NCBI GenBank assembly: GCA_964626055.1
Contig: CAZVDF010000004.1
Location: forward strand, 44,780 to 108,779
DNA: 64,000 nucleotides
Direction: 5' to 3'
From: JAFGSG01 sp964626055
GTDB lineage: Bacteria > Spirochaetota > UBA4802 > JAFGDQ01
Within the stretch, counting starts at the first letter, position 1. Each line of letters begins with the position of its first letter. Of the stretch, positions 34,469 to 43,255 are shown in pieces. The notes beneath the pieces are model-generated. The model was not told where the DNA came from, ran no database searches, and saw only the letters and a list, made by a program, of their open reading frames with translations. Both the position numbers and the translations under genes were made by a program.

Positions 34469-35401
34469 ATGATAAGCGTAACCGATTTATCAAAAAATTA
34501 CGGTGAAGTTCATGCCGTTAAAAATATTTCATTTTCAGTTAAAACCGGCGAGATAACAGGTCTTCTCGGGCCAAACGGCGCAGGCAAGACAACGACGCTA
34601 AGAATGCTTACGTGCTATCTTAAGCCCACATCCGGTAAAATATGCGTTGGGGACTATTATGCGGACGAAAACCCGGATGCAGTAAGAAGCATAATAGGCT
34701 ATCTGCCGGAATCCGCGCCTATATACGGCGATATGATCGTATACGATTACCTCGATTACATCAGGCAGATAAGGGGTATCGAAAATACGGGCAGGATAAA
34801 GGAGATAGCGGATATTTGCGGGCTGAAAGAAATGATGCACAGGAATGTATCCGAACTTTCCAAAGGATACAAGCAGAGAGTGGGCCTCGCGCATGCAATG
34901 ATGTCCGATCCGGATATATTGATCCTGGATGAGCCCACAAGCGGGCTTGATCCTAACCAGATCGTTGAAATAAGGAAACTTATAAAAGAGATCGGCAAAG
35001 AGAAAACAGTCATTCTTTCCACTCATATTCTTTCAGAGGTCGAGGCGACATGCGACAGGGTGATTATTATTGATAAAGGCCAGATCGTCGCCGATAACCG
35101 TACTTCCGAGTTGAAAGCTACCCATGGTTCGGCGGCAAAGATATCGATTAAAGCGGCCAACGTTGATTTTGATACGTTAAGCGGCGCTCTCAGGAATATA
35201 AAAGGAGTCAAAGAGGTCACAGGGGGAGAGGATAAAGATTTAACATCCGCCCTGATCCTGTTTTCTTCGGATGAAGAAATAAGACCTGAGATTTTTAAAC
35301 TGCTGAGCGAAAAGGGATGGCCCTTGTACGAAATGGTAAAAGAAACCCGGTCGCTGGAAAACGTGTTCAGAGAACTGACAAAAGGAGGGAACAATGAATA
35401 A
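34469..35401 (+). CDS. ABC transporter ATP-binding protein (GldA-like)
   Basis: Energises a four-gene export/assembly cassette. About 310 residues: Walker A GPNGAGKTTTLRML, Q-loop area YLPESAPIYGDM, signature LSKGYKQRVGLAHAM, Walker B ILILDEPTSGLD, and H-loop STHIL, followed by a 90-residue C-terminal extension typical of CcmA/GldA-type ATPases. I start at ATG 34469, which has GGAGGGG 8 bases upstream; an in-frame ATG at 34406 would translate the adjoining repeat into protein and is unlikely. It overlaps the permease gene by 8 bases. Confidence 0.9.
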   Translation: MISVTDLSKNYGEVHAVKNISFSVKTGEITGLLGPNGAGKTTTLRMLTCYLKPTSGKICVGDYYADENPDAVRSIIGYLPESAPIYGDMIVYDYLDYIRQIRGIENTGRIKEIADICGLKEMMHRNVSELSKGYKQRVGLAHAMMSDPDILILDEPTSGLDPNQIVEIRKLIKEIGKEKTVILSTHILSEVEATCDRVIIIDKGQIVADNRTSELKATHGSAAKISIKAANVDFDTLSGALRNIKGVKEVTGGEDKDLTSALILFSSDEEIRPEIFKLLSEKGWPLYEMVKETRSLENVFRELTKGGNNE

Positions 35402-36167
35402 ATATTTTGAAACTGCGGCATCATTTTTAAATAATAAAGCTATCCCCGTGATTAAAAGCATGCTCAGGAAGGCGTACATAATAATGAAGAAGGAGCTTAT
35501 GTCCTATTACTCCACCCCGATCGCTTACATAGTAATCACGGTTTTTCTTGTAGTGACAGGCTGGTTCTTCTTCTCTACTTTCTTCATATATAATCAGGCG
35601 GAACTCAGGGAATTCTTTAAACTCCTGCCGATTATCTTTTCATTCATAATACCGGCTGTTACAATGCGTCTTTTCTCGGAAGAGAAACATACCGGAAGCT
35701 TCGAAATACTTATGACTCTTCCCGTGTCGTTATATGACGTGGTTATCGGCAAGCTTCTTGCGGGGATAGTGTTCACAGCCAGCATGATCGCCCCGACTCT
35801 TATTTATCTGATTTCGATCGTTATTGTAGGATCTCCCGGCGCGGGGCCGACTATCGGGGGATATTTCGGCGCAGTGCTGCTCGGCGGGGCTTTTTCAGCC
35901 ATCGGCCTGCTGGCGTCTTCCATCACAAAAAATCAGATAATAGCTTTTATCATCGGGTTGATCACATGTTTTTTTCTTACTTTTATCGATAAATTCCAGT
36001 TTTTCCTGCCAGTGTCCCTGGCCAATTTCGTGGATTATTTAAGCGCGGATTATCATTTTAAAAATTTTGCGAAAGGCGTAATAGATTCAAGGGATATAAT
36101 ATATTTCCTGTCGGTCATGGCTGTCGGCGTACTTGGGACGGTCCAGATTCTTGAGGAAAGGAGATAA
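35394..36167 (+). CDS. ABC transporter permease (GldF/ABC-2 type)
   Basis: A 257-residue six-helix ABC-2 permease. AYIIMKKELMSYYSTPIAYIVI is the typical GldF/CcmB-like N-terminal helix-entry motif, followed by FFKLLPIIFSFIIPAVTMRLFSEE and LPVSLYDVVIGKLLAG. It should form the membrane channel for the GldA-like ATPase upstream and the Gld G-type protein downstream. GGAGGG lies 8 bases before the ATG. The first 25 residues before the membrane entry are an extra N-terminal segment. In Flavobacterium the equivalent genes are needed for gliding; in other bacteria this cassette is uncharacterised. Confidence 0.85.
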   Translation: MNKYFETAASFLNNKAIPVIKSMLRKAYIIMKKELMSYYSTPIAYIVITVFLVVTGWFFFSTFFIYNQAELREFFKLLPIIFSFIIPAVTMRLFSEEKHTGSFEILMTLPVSLYDVVIGKLLAGIVFTASMIAPTLIYLISIVIVGSPGAGPTIGGYFGAVLLGGAFSAIGLLASSITKNQIIAFIIGLITCFFLTFIDKFQFFLPVSLANFVDYLSADYHFKNFAKGVIDSRDIIYFLSVMAVGVLGTVQILEERR

Positions 36168-36170
36168 GCC

Positions 36171-38252
36171 ATGAATATAAAAGAAATAACCGATATCGCA
36201 AAAACATTTTTAATCGCAAGAAATAAAATTATTCTTAACATTATAATAATAATTTTAATTAATCTCGTAAGCATTACCTTTAATTTCAAATGCGATCTGA
36301 CAAAGAACGGCGAATACTCGCTTTCCAGGATAAGCAAAGAAGTCGTATCCGGGCTTGTGGATCCTCTCAATATAAAAGTATTTTTTTCCGACAACCTGCC
36401 GGCTCCGTACAATTCCGTCCAGCGCTATCTGTACGATCTGATGGAGGAGTATGCGGATGCGGCGAACGATAATTTCAATTATGAGATAATCGATGTGGAG
36501 AAAAAGAAGGATGTCGTGACGAATTTCGGAATGTATCCCATACAGGTAAAGGAGATAGCCAGCGATCAGCTTAAATTCCGGAACGCTTACATGTCGCTTG
36601 CCATAATACACGGAGATCTTATTGAGAAGGTGAATTCAATAACCGAAGCCGAAGGACTGGAGTACCGGATAACTACGACCATAAAAAAGATGACGGGCAA
36701 AATGGATACCCTTAACAGGCTGGAGCGCCCGATAAAGATAACGCTGTACGCAAGCAGCAATCTGCCGATCCAGGGCGTGCAAAACCTGGATAAAAAAGTA
36801 GCCGATATAGTGAAAAAAGCAAACGAGGAGAATTATAATAAACTTGAATTTCATTATATTGATTCCGTTAAAGACAATAATGCCATTCGCGCGGCGGAAA
36901 GTTACGGAGTCGTTAAACTTAACTGGGCTGGCATGCCCGGCCCGGGAGGGAAATACATACCTGCGGGCGAGGGGCTGATCGGCATAGTAGCCGAACACGA
37001 CGCTAAATTTGAAGTGATCCAGCTTCTTTCGAGATCGATATTCGGCGAGTATATGATAGGCAATCTCGACGGCCTCAAGGACAGCATTAATAAGGCGGTC
37101 GACAGCGTAATAAATAATAATCCGTCCGTCGGCTACAGCACCGGTCATGAGGAGATCGACTTAAGCGATTCAACCAACGGCGCCGGCAACTTTAAGAACA
37201 TGCTGTCGGACATGTATGATCTGAAGCCGATAGACCTGTCCAAAGAGAATATTCCTGAGGAAATAAATACTCTTGTCATAAACGGGCCCAGGAAGGAATA
37301 TCTCGAACATGAACTTTTTAAGATCGACCAGTTCATTATGAAGGGCAAATCGGTAATATTCCTCATTAATTCTTTTTATGATATCAATGATCCGAGCTTA
37401 AACAGATTCGGCGGGGGAAGGCCGCTGATACTTCCGGTCAACACCGGGCTCGATAAACTGTTTTCGCAATACGGCGTTACCGTCAACAAAGACATAGTCC
37501 TGGACCAGAAATGCTACAGGGCGACCCAGCAGGGTTTCGGCTCCCAGGATATTTACTTTATTCCCATGATACAGAATGATGGATTGAATAAAGACAGTAT
37601 TATAACAGGCAATTTAAAAACAATGCTGTGGCCGAAAGGTTCTTCCGTAAGCATAAACCAGGAAGCCGTTAAAGCGGCCGGTATTAAGGATTCGCTTCTA
37701 GTCGCGTCCACTGAAAACAGCTGGCTGATGCAGGGCAGGATTGATTTTTCGCCTTTCGGCATAAGCCCCCCTGCGGATAGATCCCGGATGTCAAGACGGA
37801 ATCTCGCGGTTCTGCTCGAAGGTCAGTTTGCGAGCTATTATAAAGGGAAAGAAGTCCCTGCCGAAATTAAAACGGATAAAAAAATCGCCGCAAAGGAAAG
37901 CGGGATTACGTCAACACGCGTAATCGAAAAAGCGGTAAAGCCTGCGAAGATAATTGTTGCTGGGTCATCGGATATCGCTTTATCCAACATTGTTGAAAAA
38001 GACGGTAAATCCCTTAACGCCGTATTTCTGCATAACGCTATCGATTATCTTTCAGGTAATTACCTGACCCCTGAGATGAGAAGCAAGGGCATAGACTATA
38101 ATCCGCTGAAAGAGAGGAGCGACAGCGTAAAATTAATTATTAAGATTTTTAATATCGCCGGCCTCCCGATCTGCGTTATTATTGCAGGAATACTTATATG
38201 GAGGATGAGGGAAAGGAAGAAAAAGAAAATAATGGAGGAATTTTCCAGATGA
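36171..38252 (+). CDS. GldG-like ABC-cassette component (IFT52/auxiliary transport protein)
   Basis: A 693-residue membrane protein with one transmembrane segment near the N-terminus (about residues 20-42) and one near the C-terminus (about 660-682), leaving a large periplasmic domain. Motifs of the GldG family: ISKEVVSGLVDPLNIKVFFSDNLP, YEIIDVEKKKDVVTNFGM, VGYSTGHEEIDL and TLVINGPRKEYLEHELFKIDQFIMKGKSVIFLI, the region related to the intraflagellar-transport IFT52-like fold. Starts three bases after the permease stop. The C-terminus overlaps the next gene by four bases. Function in gliding or surface-protein transport is known only for Bacteroidota relatives. Confidence 0.82.
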   Translation: MNIKEITDIAKTFLIARNKIILNIIIIILINLVSITFNFKCDLTKNGEYSLSRISKEVVSGLVDPLNIKVFFSDNLPAPYNSVQRYLYDLMEEYADAANDNFNYEIIDVEKKKDVVTNFGMYPIQVKEIASDQLKFRNAYMSLAIIHGDLIEKVNSITEAEGLEYRITTTIKKMTGKMDTLNRLERPIKITLYASSNLPIQGVQNLDKKVADIVKKANEENYNKLEFHYIDSVKDNNAIRAAESYGVVKLNWAGMPGPGGKYIPAGEGLIGIVAEHDAKFEVIQLLSRSIFGEYMIGNLDGLKDSINKAVDSVINNNPSVGYSTGHEEIDLSDSTNGAGNFKNMLSDMYDLKPIDLSKENIPEEINTLVINGPRKEYLEHELFKIDQFIMKGKSVIFLINSFYDINDPSLNRFGGGRPLILPVNTGLDKLFSQYGVTVNKDIVLDQKCYRATQQGFGSQDIYFIPMIQNDGLNKDSIITGNLKTMLWPKGSSVSINQEAVKAAGIKDSLLVASTENSWLMQGRIDFSPFGISPPADRSRMSRRNLAVLLEGQFASYYKGKEVPAEIKTDKKIAAKESGITSTRVIEKAVKPAKIIVAGSSDIALSNIVEKDGKSLNAVFLHNAIDYLSGNYLTPEMRSKGIDYNPLKERSDSVKLIIKIFNIAGLPICVIIAGILIWRMRERKKKKIMEEFSR

Positions 38253-39292
38253 TGAATATAATGAATACTCTTAAAGATAAAAAAAACAGAAGGATAGTGA
38301 TCAGTTTCGGGATCATCATCGTTCTTGTGTTTTTTCTCATTATCTCGGGAAGGGATAAAAAATCTGGGGAGATACCAGGGATCAGATCCTTTGATTCTGC
38401 CGATGAAATAATAATCGTAAAGAGAAGTAAGACGGTCAGATTATACAAAAAAGACAATAAATGGCTGGTAAACGAGCAGGCCTATCCGGCCGATCAGGCC
38501 AAAGCGGAAAGCCTCGTGAAGCAGATGAAAGAGCTTGACATAACCGATTTCATTTCAAAAGAGCCGTTTCTCGCAAAATATGAGCTCGATCCCGAAAAGG
38601 CCGTCAGGGTTACCGTAAAAGACAAAGGCAAAGAGCAGAGGGATATTTTTATCGGCAAGGCCAGCCCGACTTACAGAAGCGCTTATGTAAAGTTCGAAAA
38701 AGACCCGAGGGTTTTTCTTGCCGAGGGGAATCTTTCCAATGATTTCAATAAAGATGCCGACGATCTGAGAGACAAGCAGATATACAAGTTCGGGCGCGAT
38801 GAAGTCGTCTATTTCGAACTGCAGTACAACGGCAGGCTCAGCTTTGAAAAGAGAACAGAGGAAATTGAAGAGAAAAGCGAAGCTAAAGACGGGAAAGGCT
38901 TAAATGAAAAAGATAAGCAAAAAGAAAAAAAGAAAGTTAAAGTGGAGAGCTGGATCTGCAGGGAATACAGGAATACCGCAATTGACAAAAATAAAATCGA
39001 CAATTTTGTAAGCTCCTTCAGCTCGATAAACGCGGATTCCTATCCTCCGCTTGAGAAAAAGGATGTCTTCGGGCTGGTCTGTTCAATAAAAACAAAGGTT
39101 TACGGCAAGGACATAGACCTCAAAATTCATAAAAAGGATAAAGAAAATTATCTTTGCACTTCTTCCGAATCGCCTTATGTTTTTGCCGTCCGCGAAGAGA
39201 ATGTTAAGAAATTTTTTAAAGGCCTGGCGGATTTCAAACAGGATGCGCCGACGGTAAAGAAGCCGGCGCCGCCGATGCCTGTAAAAAAATAA
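38249..39292 (+). CDS. DUF4340 protein, last member of the Gld-type cassette
   Basis: About 348 residues with one N-terminal transmembrane segment and a large periplasmic part. EIIIVKRSKTVRLYKKDNKWLVNEQAYPADQAKAESL matches the DUF4340 pattern, repeated weakly in the second half (KYELDPEKAVRVTVKDKGK; YPPLEKKDVFGL), with a Lys/Glu-rich insertion at 215-250. I place the start at ATG 38249 (GGAGG about 11 bases before it; ATGA overlap with the gldG stop), not at the in-frame ATG 38198. DUF4340 genes regularly close this cassette; the protein is probably a structural partner of GldG. Confidence 0.78.
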   Translation: MMNIMNTLKDKKNRRIVISFGIIIVLVFFLIISGRDKKSGEIPGIRSFDSADEIIIVKRSKTVRLYKKDNKWLVNEQAYPADQAKAESLVKQMKELDITDFISKEPFLAKYELDPEKAVRVTVKDKGKEQRDIFIGKASPTYRSAYVKFEKDPRVFLAEGNLSNDFNKDADDLRDKQIYKFGRDEVVYFELQYNGRLSFEKRTEEIEEKSEAKDGKGLNEKDKQKEKKKVKVESWICREYRNTAIDKNKIDNFVSSFSSINADSYPPLEKKDVFGLVCSIKTKVYGKDIDLKIHKKDKENYLCTSSESPYVFAVREENVKKFFKGLADFKQDAPTVKKPAPPMPVKK

Positions 39293-39620
39293 AAAAAAAT
39301 TAAAAAATGTTTGATATTTATTTAAATATTTACTATCTTTTCAGATAATTGATGGGTGTTAATATAAACACTTGTTCATTGCAAAGGTGCTGTCGCTATC
39401 CGCATCTTACCTCCCTAAATGGAGCGTCCTGTAAAATATCTGCTATGTTTTATTCAAAAACTCTCCTTAATTTAACGGAAACGCAATGAAAAGCCTATTA
39501 AATATTAATCTATCAATATAGTTTTTGAACGGAGCCGGCCCACTAAGCTTATGCTTATTCGGGTAAATTTCAAGACTTCGGGTTCAATGAAACTAATTTT
39601 CATATTTTAAGGAGAGCATA
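39293..39620 (+). promoter_or_regulatory. Long leader/intergenic region before the RRM gene
   Basis: About 330 bases, AT-rich, with no gene. AAGGAG precedes the RRM start at 39621. The leader contains short inverted segments but no convincing named RNA family. In cyanobacteria and others, RRM genes have long cold-responsive leaders; a similar role is possible here but unproven. No repeat family member is present. Confidence 0.35.
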
Positions 39621-39992
39621 ATGAATATTTATGCGGGAAATTTGTCATACGATGTGACAGAAGAAGATCTTCAGACAGCATTTGCAGCTCATGGTCAGGT
39701 AGAATCCGTCAATGTGATCAAAGACAGGTTCAGCGGAGAGTCAAGGGGATTCGGATTTGTCGAAATGCCTTCAAAAGAAGAAGGTATGGCGGCTATCGAA
39801 GCCCTTAACGGCACGCAGATCAAGGGTAAAAGCATTACGGTAAATGAAGCGAGACCCAAGAACAACGACCGCGACCGGGGCGGAAGAGGCAACAGACGCG
39901 GCGGGGGCGGTTTCGGCGGCGGACGCGGCGGTCATGGGGGCCATGGCGGCGGCGGTGGCGGCGGTTACAGAGGAGACCGGAGACGCTTCTAA
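39621..39992 (+). CDS. RRM RNA-binding protein with RGG-rich tail
   Basis: A 123-residue single-RRM protein. RNP2 (IYAGNL, residues 3-8) and RNP1 (RGFGFVEM, about 42-49) are both intact, with the aromatic Phe positions that stack on RNA. The C-terminal third is Gly/Arg-rich (RGGRGNRRGGGGFGG...), like eukaryotic and cyanobacterial RNA-binding proteins. Such small proteins bind single-stranded RNA and are often cold-inducible. AAGGAG ribosome binding site. A strong terminator follows the stop codon by 25 bases. Confidence 0.92.
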   Translation: MNIYAGNLSYDVTEEDLQTAFAAHGQVESVNVIKDRFSGESRGFGFVEMPSKEEGMAAIEALNGTQIKGKSITVNEARPKNNDRDRGGRGNRRGGGGFGGGRGGHGGHGGGGGGGYRGDRRRF

Positions 39993-40016
39993 ATTAATAT
40001 ATTCCTGAAAAACAAC

Positions 40017-40047
40017 AGCCCGCGGCTATAAATCCGCGGGCTTTTTT
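40017..40047 (+). terminator. Strong intrinsic terminator after the RRM gene
   Basis: AGCCCGCGG (40017-40025) and CCGCGGGCT (40034-40042 by position) form a perfect 9-bp stem with a CTATAAAT loop, followed by TTTTTAT. Confidence 0.88.
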
Positions 40048-40081
40048 ATCTGGCTGAGTTTTTTAAATAAACGGCGCTAAC

Positions 40082-40100
40082 AAATAAAATATAATTTTGA
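40082..40100 (+). repeat. 19-base AT-rich dispersed repeat, copy 2
   Basis: Exact copy of the 19-mer at 19050-19068. Here it lies between the RRM terminator and the 3' end of rlmB. Confidence 0.5.
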
Positions 40101-40125
40101 TATTACTACCGGAAAACATCTGGTG

Positions 40126-40872
40126 TCAATCCTCTTTAAGCGCTTCGTAAAGAACGATCCCCGCCGCCACTGCCGCGTTGAGCGAGGAAATATTCCCGCG
40201 CAAAGGAATTGCGGCCGTGAAATCGCATTTTGTTTCCGTGAGAGAGCGCATGCCCGCGCCTTCGCTGCCGATCACAATGACGGCAGGCTTATACTCCTTG
40301 AGCCTGCTTAATTCGAAGCTTCCTTCGCCCGATGTCCCGATGATCCAGAACCCGGCCTCTTTTGCGCTGTCGAGGAAAGAGGACGCGTTGGCGACGGTGT
40401 AGACCGGGAGGTAAGCGGTTGCGCCGGCGGAAGTCTTTACCGCAGCCGGAGTGACTGCCGCCGACCGGTCTTTTGTAAGTATTATGCCGCGTCCGCCGAG
40501 AGCTTCGGCTGTTCGTATGATCGATCCGACATTTTGCGGATCCGTAATCTGATCCAGGAGCAAAAGAACTCCTTTTTGTGCGCCTACGGTAATGAGAAAT
40601 TCTTTGACGGGCTGCGTTTCGAGGATTTTTTCATTTGAATGCGCGAGTTCCAGAACAACTCCCTGATGCCTGGATGAAGGTTCGAATCTGAGCAGCGTTT
40701 CTTTTCCGCAGAAGTCAACATTTACGCGCTTGCTTTTCGCGAGGCTTACAATCGTATCGATAATTTTACCGTGGGCGGTATTTGAGACGTGAAGAGCCGC
40801 GTCTCCGGGTTTAATCTGCCGCAGGTATTCGAGCACGCTGTTGCGCCCGTAGATTATTTTTTTATTTTCCAC
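40126..40872 (-). CDS. rlmB: 23S rRNA (guanosine-2'-O)-methyltransferase RlmB family
   Basis: A 248-residue SpoU/TrmH-type RNA methyltransferase. An N-terminal substrate-recognition domain (KKIIYGRNSVLEYLR...) is followed by the knotted SAM-binding core: LLLLDQITDPQNVGSIIRTAEALGG-R, VIVIGSEGAGMRSLTE, and IPLRGNISSLNAAVAAGI. These are motifs 1-3 of the SPOUT family. Length and the N-terminal domain fit RlmB (2'-O-methylation of G2251). Its start overlaps the end of cysS by 19 bases; the same pairing is common in bacteria. Confidence 0.9.
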   Translation of the reverse strand: MENKKIIYGRNSVLEYLRQIKPGDAALHVSNTAHGKIIDTIVSLAKSKRVNVDFCGKETLLRFEPSSRHQGVVLELAHSNEKILETQPVKEFLITVGAQKGVLLLLDQITDPQNVGSIIRTAEALGGRGIILTKDRSAAVTPAAVKTSAGATAYLPVYTVANASSFLDSAKEAGFWIIGTSGEGSFELSRLKEYKPAVIVIGSEGAGMRSLTETKCDFTAAIPLRGNISSLNAAVAAGIVLYEALKED

Positions 40873-42284
40873 CTTGTGCCGTCTTTGCCGTCTTCCAGGA
40901 TTATTCCTTCTTTCTGGAGCATATCCCTGATCTCATCGGCTTTTTTGAAATTCTTTCCGGCTTTTGCCCCGGCTCTCTCTTTTATGAGGCTTTCGATCCT
41001 TGCGGAGTCGATCCCGTTTTCGGATTTATGTTCGTGAAAAATAAATCTAAAAACGGCGTCTATTTTTTTTATTGAATCCAGAATTTTACCGGCATCGTTC
41101 TTTGAAATTTTTCCGCCGTCTATAAGAGAATTTACGTCGTGGAGGAAATCGAAAAAAACCCCGAACGCACCTGCCGTGTTGAGGTCGTCGTCCATTGTGT
41201 CCGTAAATCTGGAAATAAACCCGTCAACTATCTTAACGATATCCGGATTGTCAGGGCTGTCGTTTTTTATGTCATTTAATCTGATGAGAAAATTGTCTAT
41301 CCGCTCAAGCGCGGCATTTGCCTGTTTGAGCCCCTCGAAAGTGAAGTTGAGCTGTTTTTTATAATGAGCTGATAATAAAAGATACCTGATCGACCTGGGG
41401 GAATATCCTTTTGTTATCAGGTCCCTCAACGTGTAAAAATTCCCGAGTGATTTTGACATCTTTGCGCCATCTACCAGCAGATGTTCTGCGTGTATCCAGT
41501 GGCGCACAAAGCGTTCGCCGTATGCCGCTTCGCTCTGCGCTATTTCGTTTTCGTGATGGGGAAAGATGAGGTCGACTCCGCCGGTATGGATGTCGATCGT
41601 GCCGCCGAATATCTTTCTTATCATGGCGGAACATTCGATATGCCAGCCGGGCCTCCCGCTCCCCAGCGGGGTTTCCCACGACGGCTCGCCAGGCGAAGCG
41701 GACTTCCACAGCGCGAAATCGCGCGCGTCTTCTTTGTCATAGCTGTCGGTGTCGTACCTCAGGCCGCTTTTAATCTCCCTCCGGTCAAGCCTTGAGAGGC
41801 GTCCGTATTGCGGGAACTTCGCGATACTGAAATAGAGAGATCCGTCTTTTTCGTAGGCGATGCCTTTGTCTTTGAGCCTGTTCAGGATATCGATCATGGC
41901 GTCGATGGATTCCGTGGCTTTCGGCATGTAATCCACGGGCTGTATATTCAGATCTTTTAGATCTTCGAGAAATATCCCTGTGTATTTTTCAGTGTATTCT
42001 TTAAGCGTGATGTTTTCGCTCTTTGAGCCTGCGATAGTCTTGTCGTCAACGTCCGTAATGTTCATGGCATGCCGGACTTTAAAACCGCGGAACCTGAGAT
42101 ATCTGTTCAAAAGATCATTAAAGACGAATGTCCTGAAGTTCCCGATATGGGCATAGCTGTACACGGTCGGCCCGCATGAATAAATCGTTACAGGAGGATA
42201 ATCCGCGATATTTTCCTTTTTAATTCCGCCGGGGACAAGTTCTTCGGTTAAACCGGAAAGCGTATTATGTATTTTTAAAGCCAA
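40854..42284 (-). CDS. cysS: Cysteinyl-tRNA synthetase
   Basis: A 476-residue class I enzyme charging tRNA-Cys. Zinc/active-site start YSCGPTVYSYAHIGNFRTF (HIGH-type motif HIGN), DVDDKTIAGSK, WHIECSAMIRKIFGGTIDIH with the zinc-binding Cys/His, HHENEIAQSEAAYG, and KMSKSLGN. The C-terminal DALR-like region is ordinary. Full length, no insertions. It precedes rlmB in the same operon. A MITE copy sits between it and the next leftward gene upstream (42558-43112). Confidence 0.95.
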   Translation of the reverse strand: MALKIHNTLSGLTEELVPGGIKKENIADYPPVTIYSCGPTVYSYAHIGNFRTFVFNDLLNRYLRFRGFKVRHAMNITDVDDKTIAGSKSENITLKEYTEKYTGIFLEDLKDLNIQPVDYMPKATESIDAMIDILNRLKDKGIAYEKDGSLYFSIAKFPQYGRLSRLDRREIKSGLRYDTDSYDKEDARDFALWKSASPGEPSWETPLGSGRPGWHIECSAMIRKIFGGTIDIHTGGVDLIFPHHENEIAQSEAAYGERFVRHWIHAEHLLVDGAKMSKSLGNFYTLRDLITKGYSPRSIRYLLLSAHYKKQLNFTFEGLKQANAALERIDNFLIRLNDIKNDSPDNPDIVKIVDGFISRFTDTMDDDLNTAGAFGVFFDFLHDVNSLIDGGKISKNDAGKILDSIKKIDAVFRFIFHEHKSENGIDSARIESLIKERAGAKAGKNFKKADEIRDMLQKEGIILEDGKDGTRWKIKK

Positions 42285-42358
42285 GTTTTTATTGCTCCTG
42301 AAATTAATGATGATTCCGCAAAAAATTTTATAATATATTATATTTTTTATTTATAACT

Positions 42359-42560
42359 TAGAGTGCATCCCAAAACCTATTTAAAAAGTAGCAGGCAATT
42401 TTTAGCCAAATCAATACTATCAATAATTTCCTGCGGAACTCGGCCTTCGGCCTCAGACAGTCCTCGAAAATTATAGATAGTATTGATTTGGCGATGCACG
42501 TATAATTCTGACCGGTGATATGAGTTTAACTATTAATAATAGTTTTTGGAGCGCACTTTA
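42359..42560. mobile_element. MITE-like element, copy A (core orientation 1)
   Basis: Terminal inverted repeats of about 20 bp: GAGTGCATCCCAAAACCTAT at 42361 and, read on the minus strand from the right end, AAGTGCGCTCCAAAAACTAT; TA dinucleotides flank both ends. Inside, a 17-bp perfect stem (42405-42421 and 42476-42492) encloses a 37-base core (42430-42466). The core is the reverse complement of that in copy B with one mismatch, while the outer parts run the same way. No coding capacity. The right end supplies the stop codon of the gene at 42558-43112. Confidence 0.8.
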
Positions 42561-43112
42561 GGTCAGTTTTGTCTCTTTGCCTTCGTCGTCCAGCAAAAAT
42601 TCGTCGGCAGCGGTATAAATTGCAACGGTTTTTTCTTTTTTTTCGGGTTCTTCGGCGATCCCGGTTTCGGCGGGAGCGCTTACCGGTTCGTAATATACGG
42701 CCTCCGGCGAAGGGATGAATTTTTCAGCGTCTTCAGGGTTGGTCTTGTGATAAGCCAGAAGCAGGTGGAGCTTTCGTATATATTTTACCAGCTCTTTAAG
42801 TTTTGCATTTTTTTTATCGATCGTGTTTTTCGCATCGGACAGAAGCTGTTTAAGGATTTCATTTTGTTTTTTAAGCTTTGCCTGAAGATCCAGAATGGCA
42901 TCGTAGTATTCCTTGTTTACTTTTTGGAAATCGAATCTGGCTAAGACAATTTCATCTTTGTTCCTGTCTTTCTCTATCCTGTTTAAGATATCATCAAGTT
43001 CTTTTGCCGAAAGAAGGTCGTCCGCGGTCGTCTGGACCCATTTGCGGCCTTCTTCATCGGTAAACTCCGTAATATCCGGAGTATCTATCTTTGATTTTTT
43101 AATGGATAGCAT
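42558..43112 (-). CDS. Coiled-coil protein of unknown function
   Basis: A 184-residue soluble protein, no signal or membrane segment. Residues 1-30 contain TDEEGRKWVQTTADDLLSAKELDDIL; residues 50-125 form a long coiled coil (YYDAILDLQAKLKKQNEILKQLL, then NTIDKKNAKLKELVKYIRKL); the end is acidic and Pro-rich. I recognise no family. Its stop codon lies in the terminal repeat of MITE copy A, so the original 3' end may have been replaced by the insertion. It is transcribed towards cysS and divergent from murB. Confidence 0.6.
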   Translation of the reverse strand: MLSIKKSKIDTPDITEFTDEEGRKWVQTTADDLLSAKELDDILNRIEKDRNKDEIVLARFDFQKVNKEYYDAILDLQAKLKKQNEILKQLLSDAKNTIDKKNAKLKELVKYIRKLHLLLAYHKTNPEDAEKFIPSPEAVYYEPVSAPAETGIAEEPEKKEKTVAIYTAADEFLLDDEGKETKLT

Positions 43113-43200
43113 ATTTACTTTTATACCGCCGGATTTAAACTGCCGGCCTGTTCAATATTAGGAAATTGTATTCATATTATCGAGTTTGTAAAGTAAAATC

Positions 43201-43229
43201 TTGACATTTATTGGGCTCTGTTCTAATTT
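43201..43229 (+). promoter_or_regulatory. Possible sigma70 promoter for murB
   Basis: TTGACA at 43201-43206 followed after 15 bases by TCTAAT (43222-43227) or after 17 by TAATTT; about 75 bases before the murB start. The spacing is short for the better -10. Confidence 0.35.
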
Positions 43230-43255
43230 TCGGCAGATTGATTTTTTTGATACAC

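Noticed and set aside
39293..39620. Named riboswitch or cold-shock RNA in the RRM leader
   Set aside because: No conserved motif I could recognise; only the long leader is reported.
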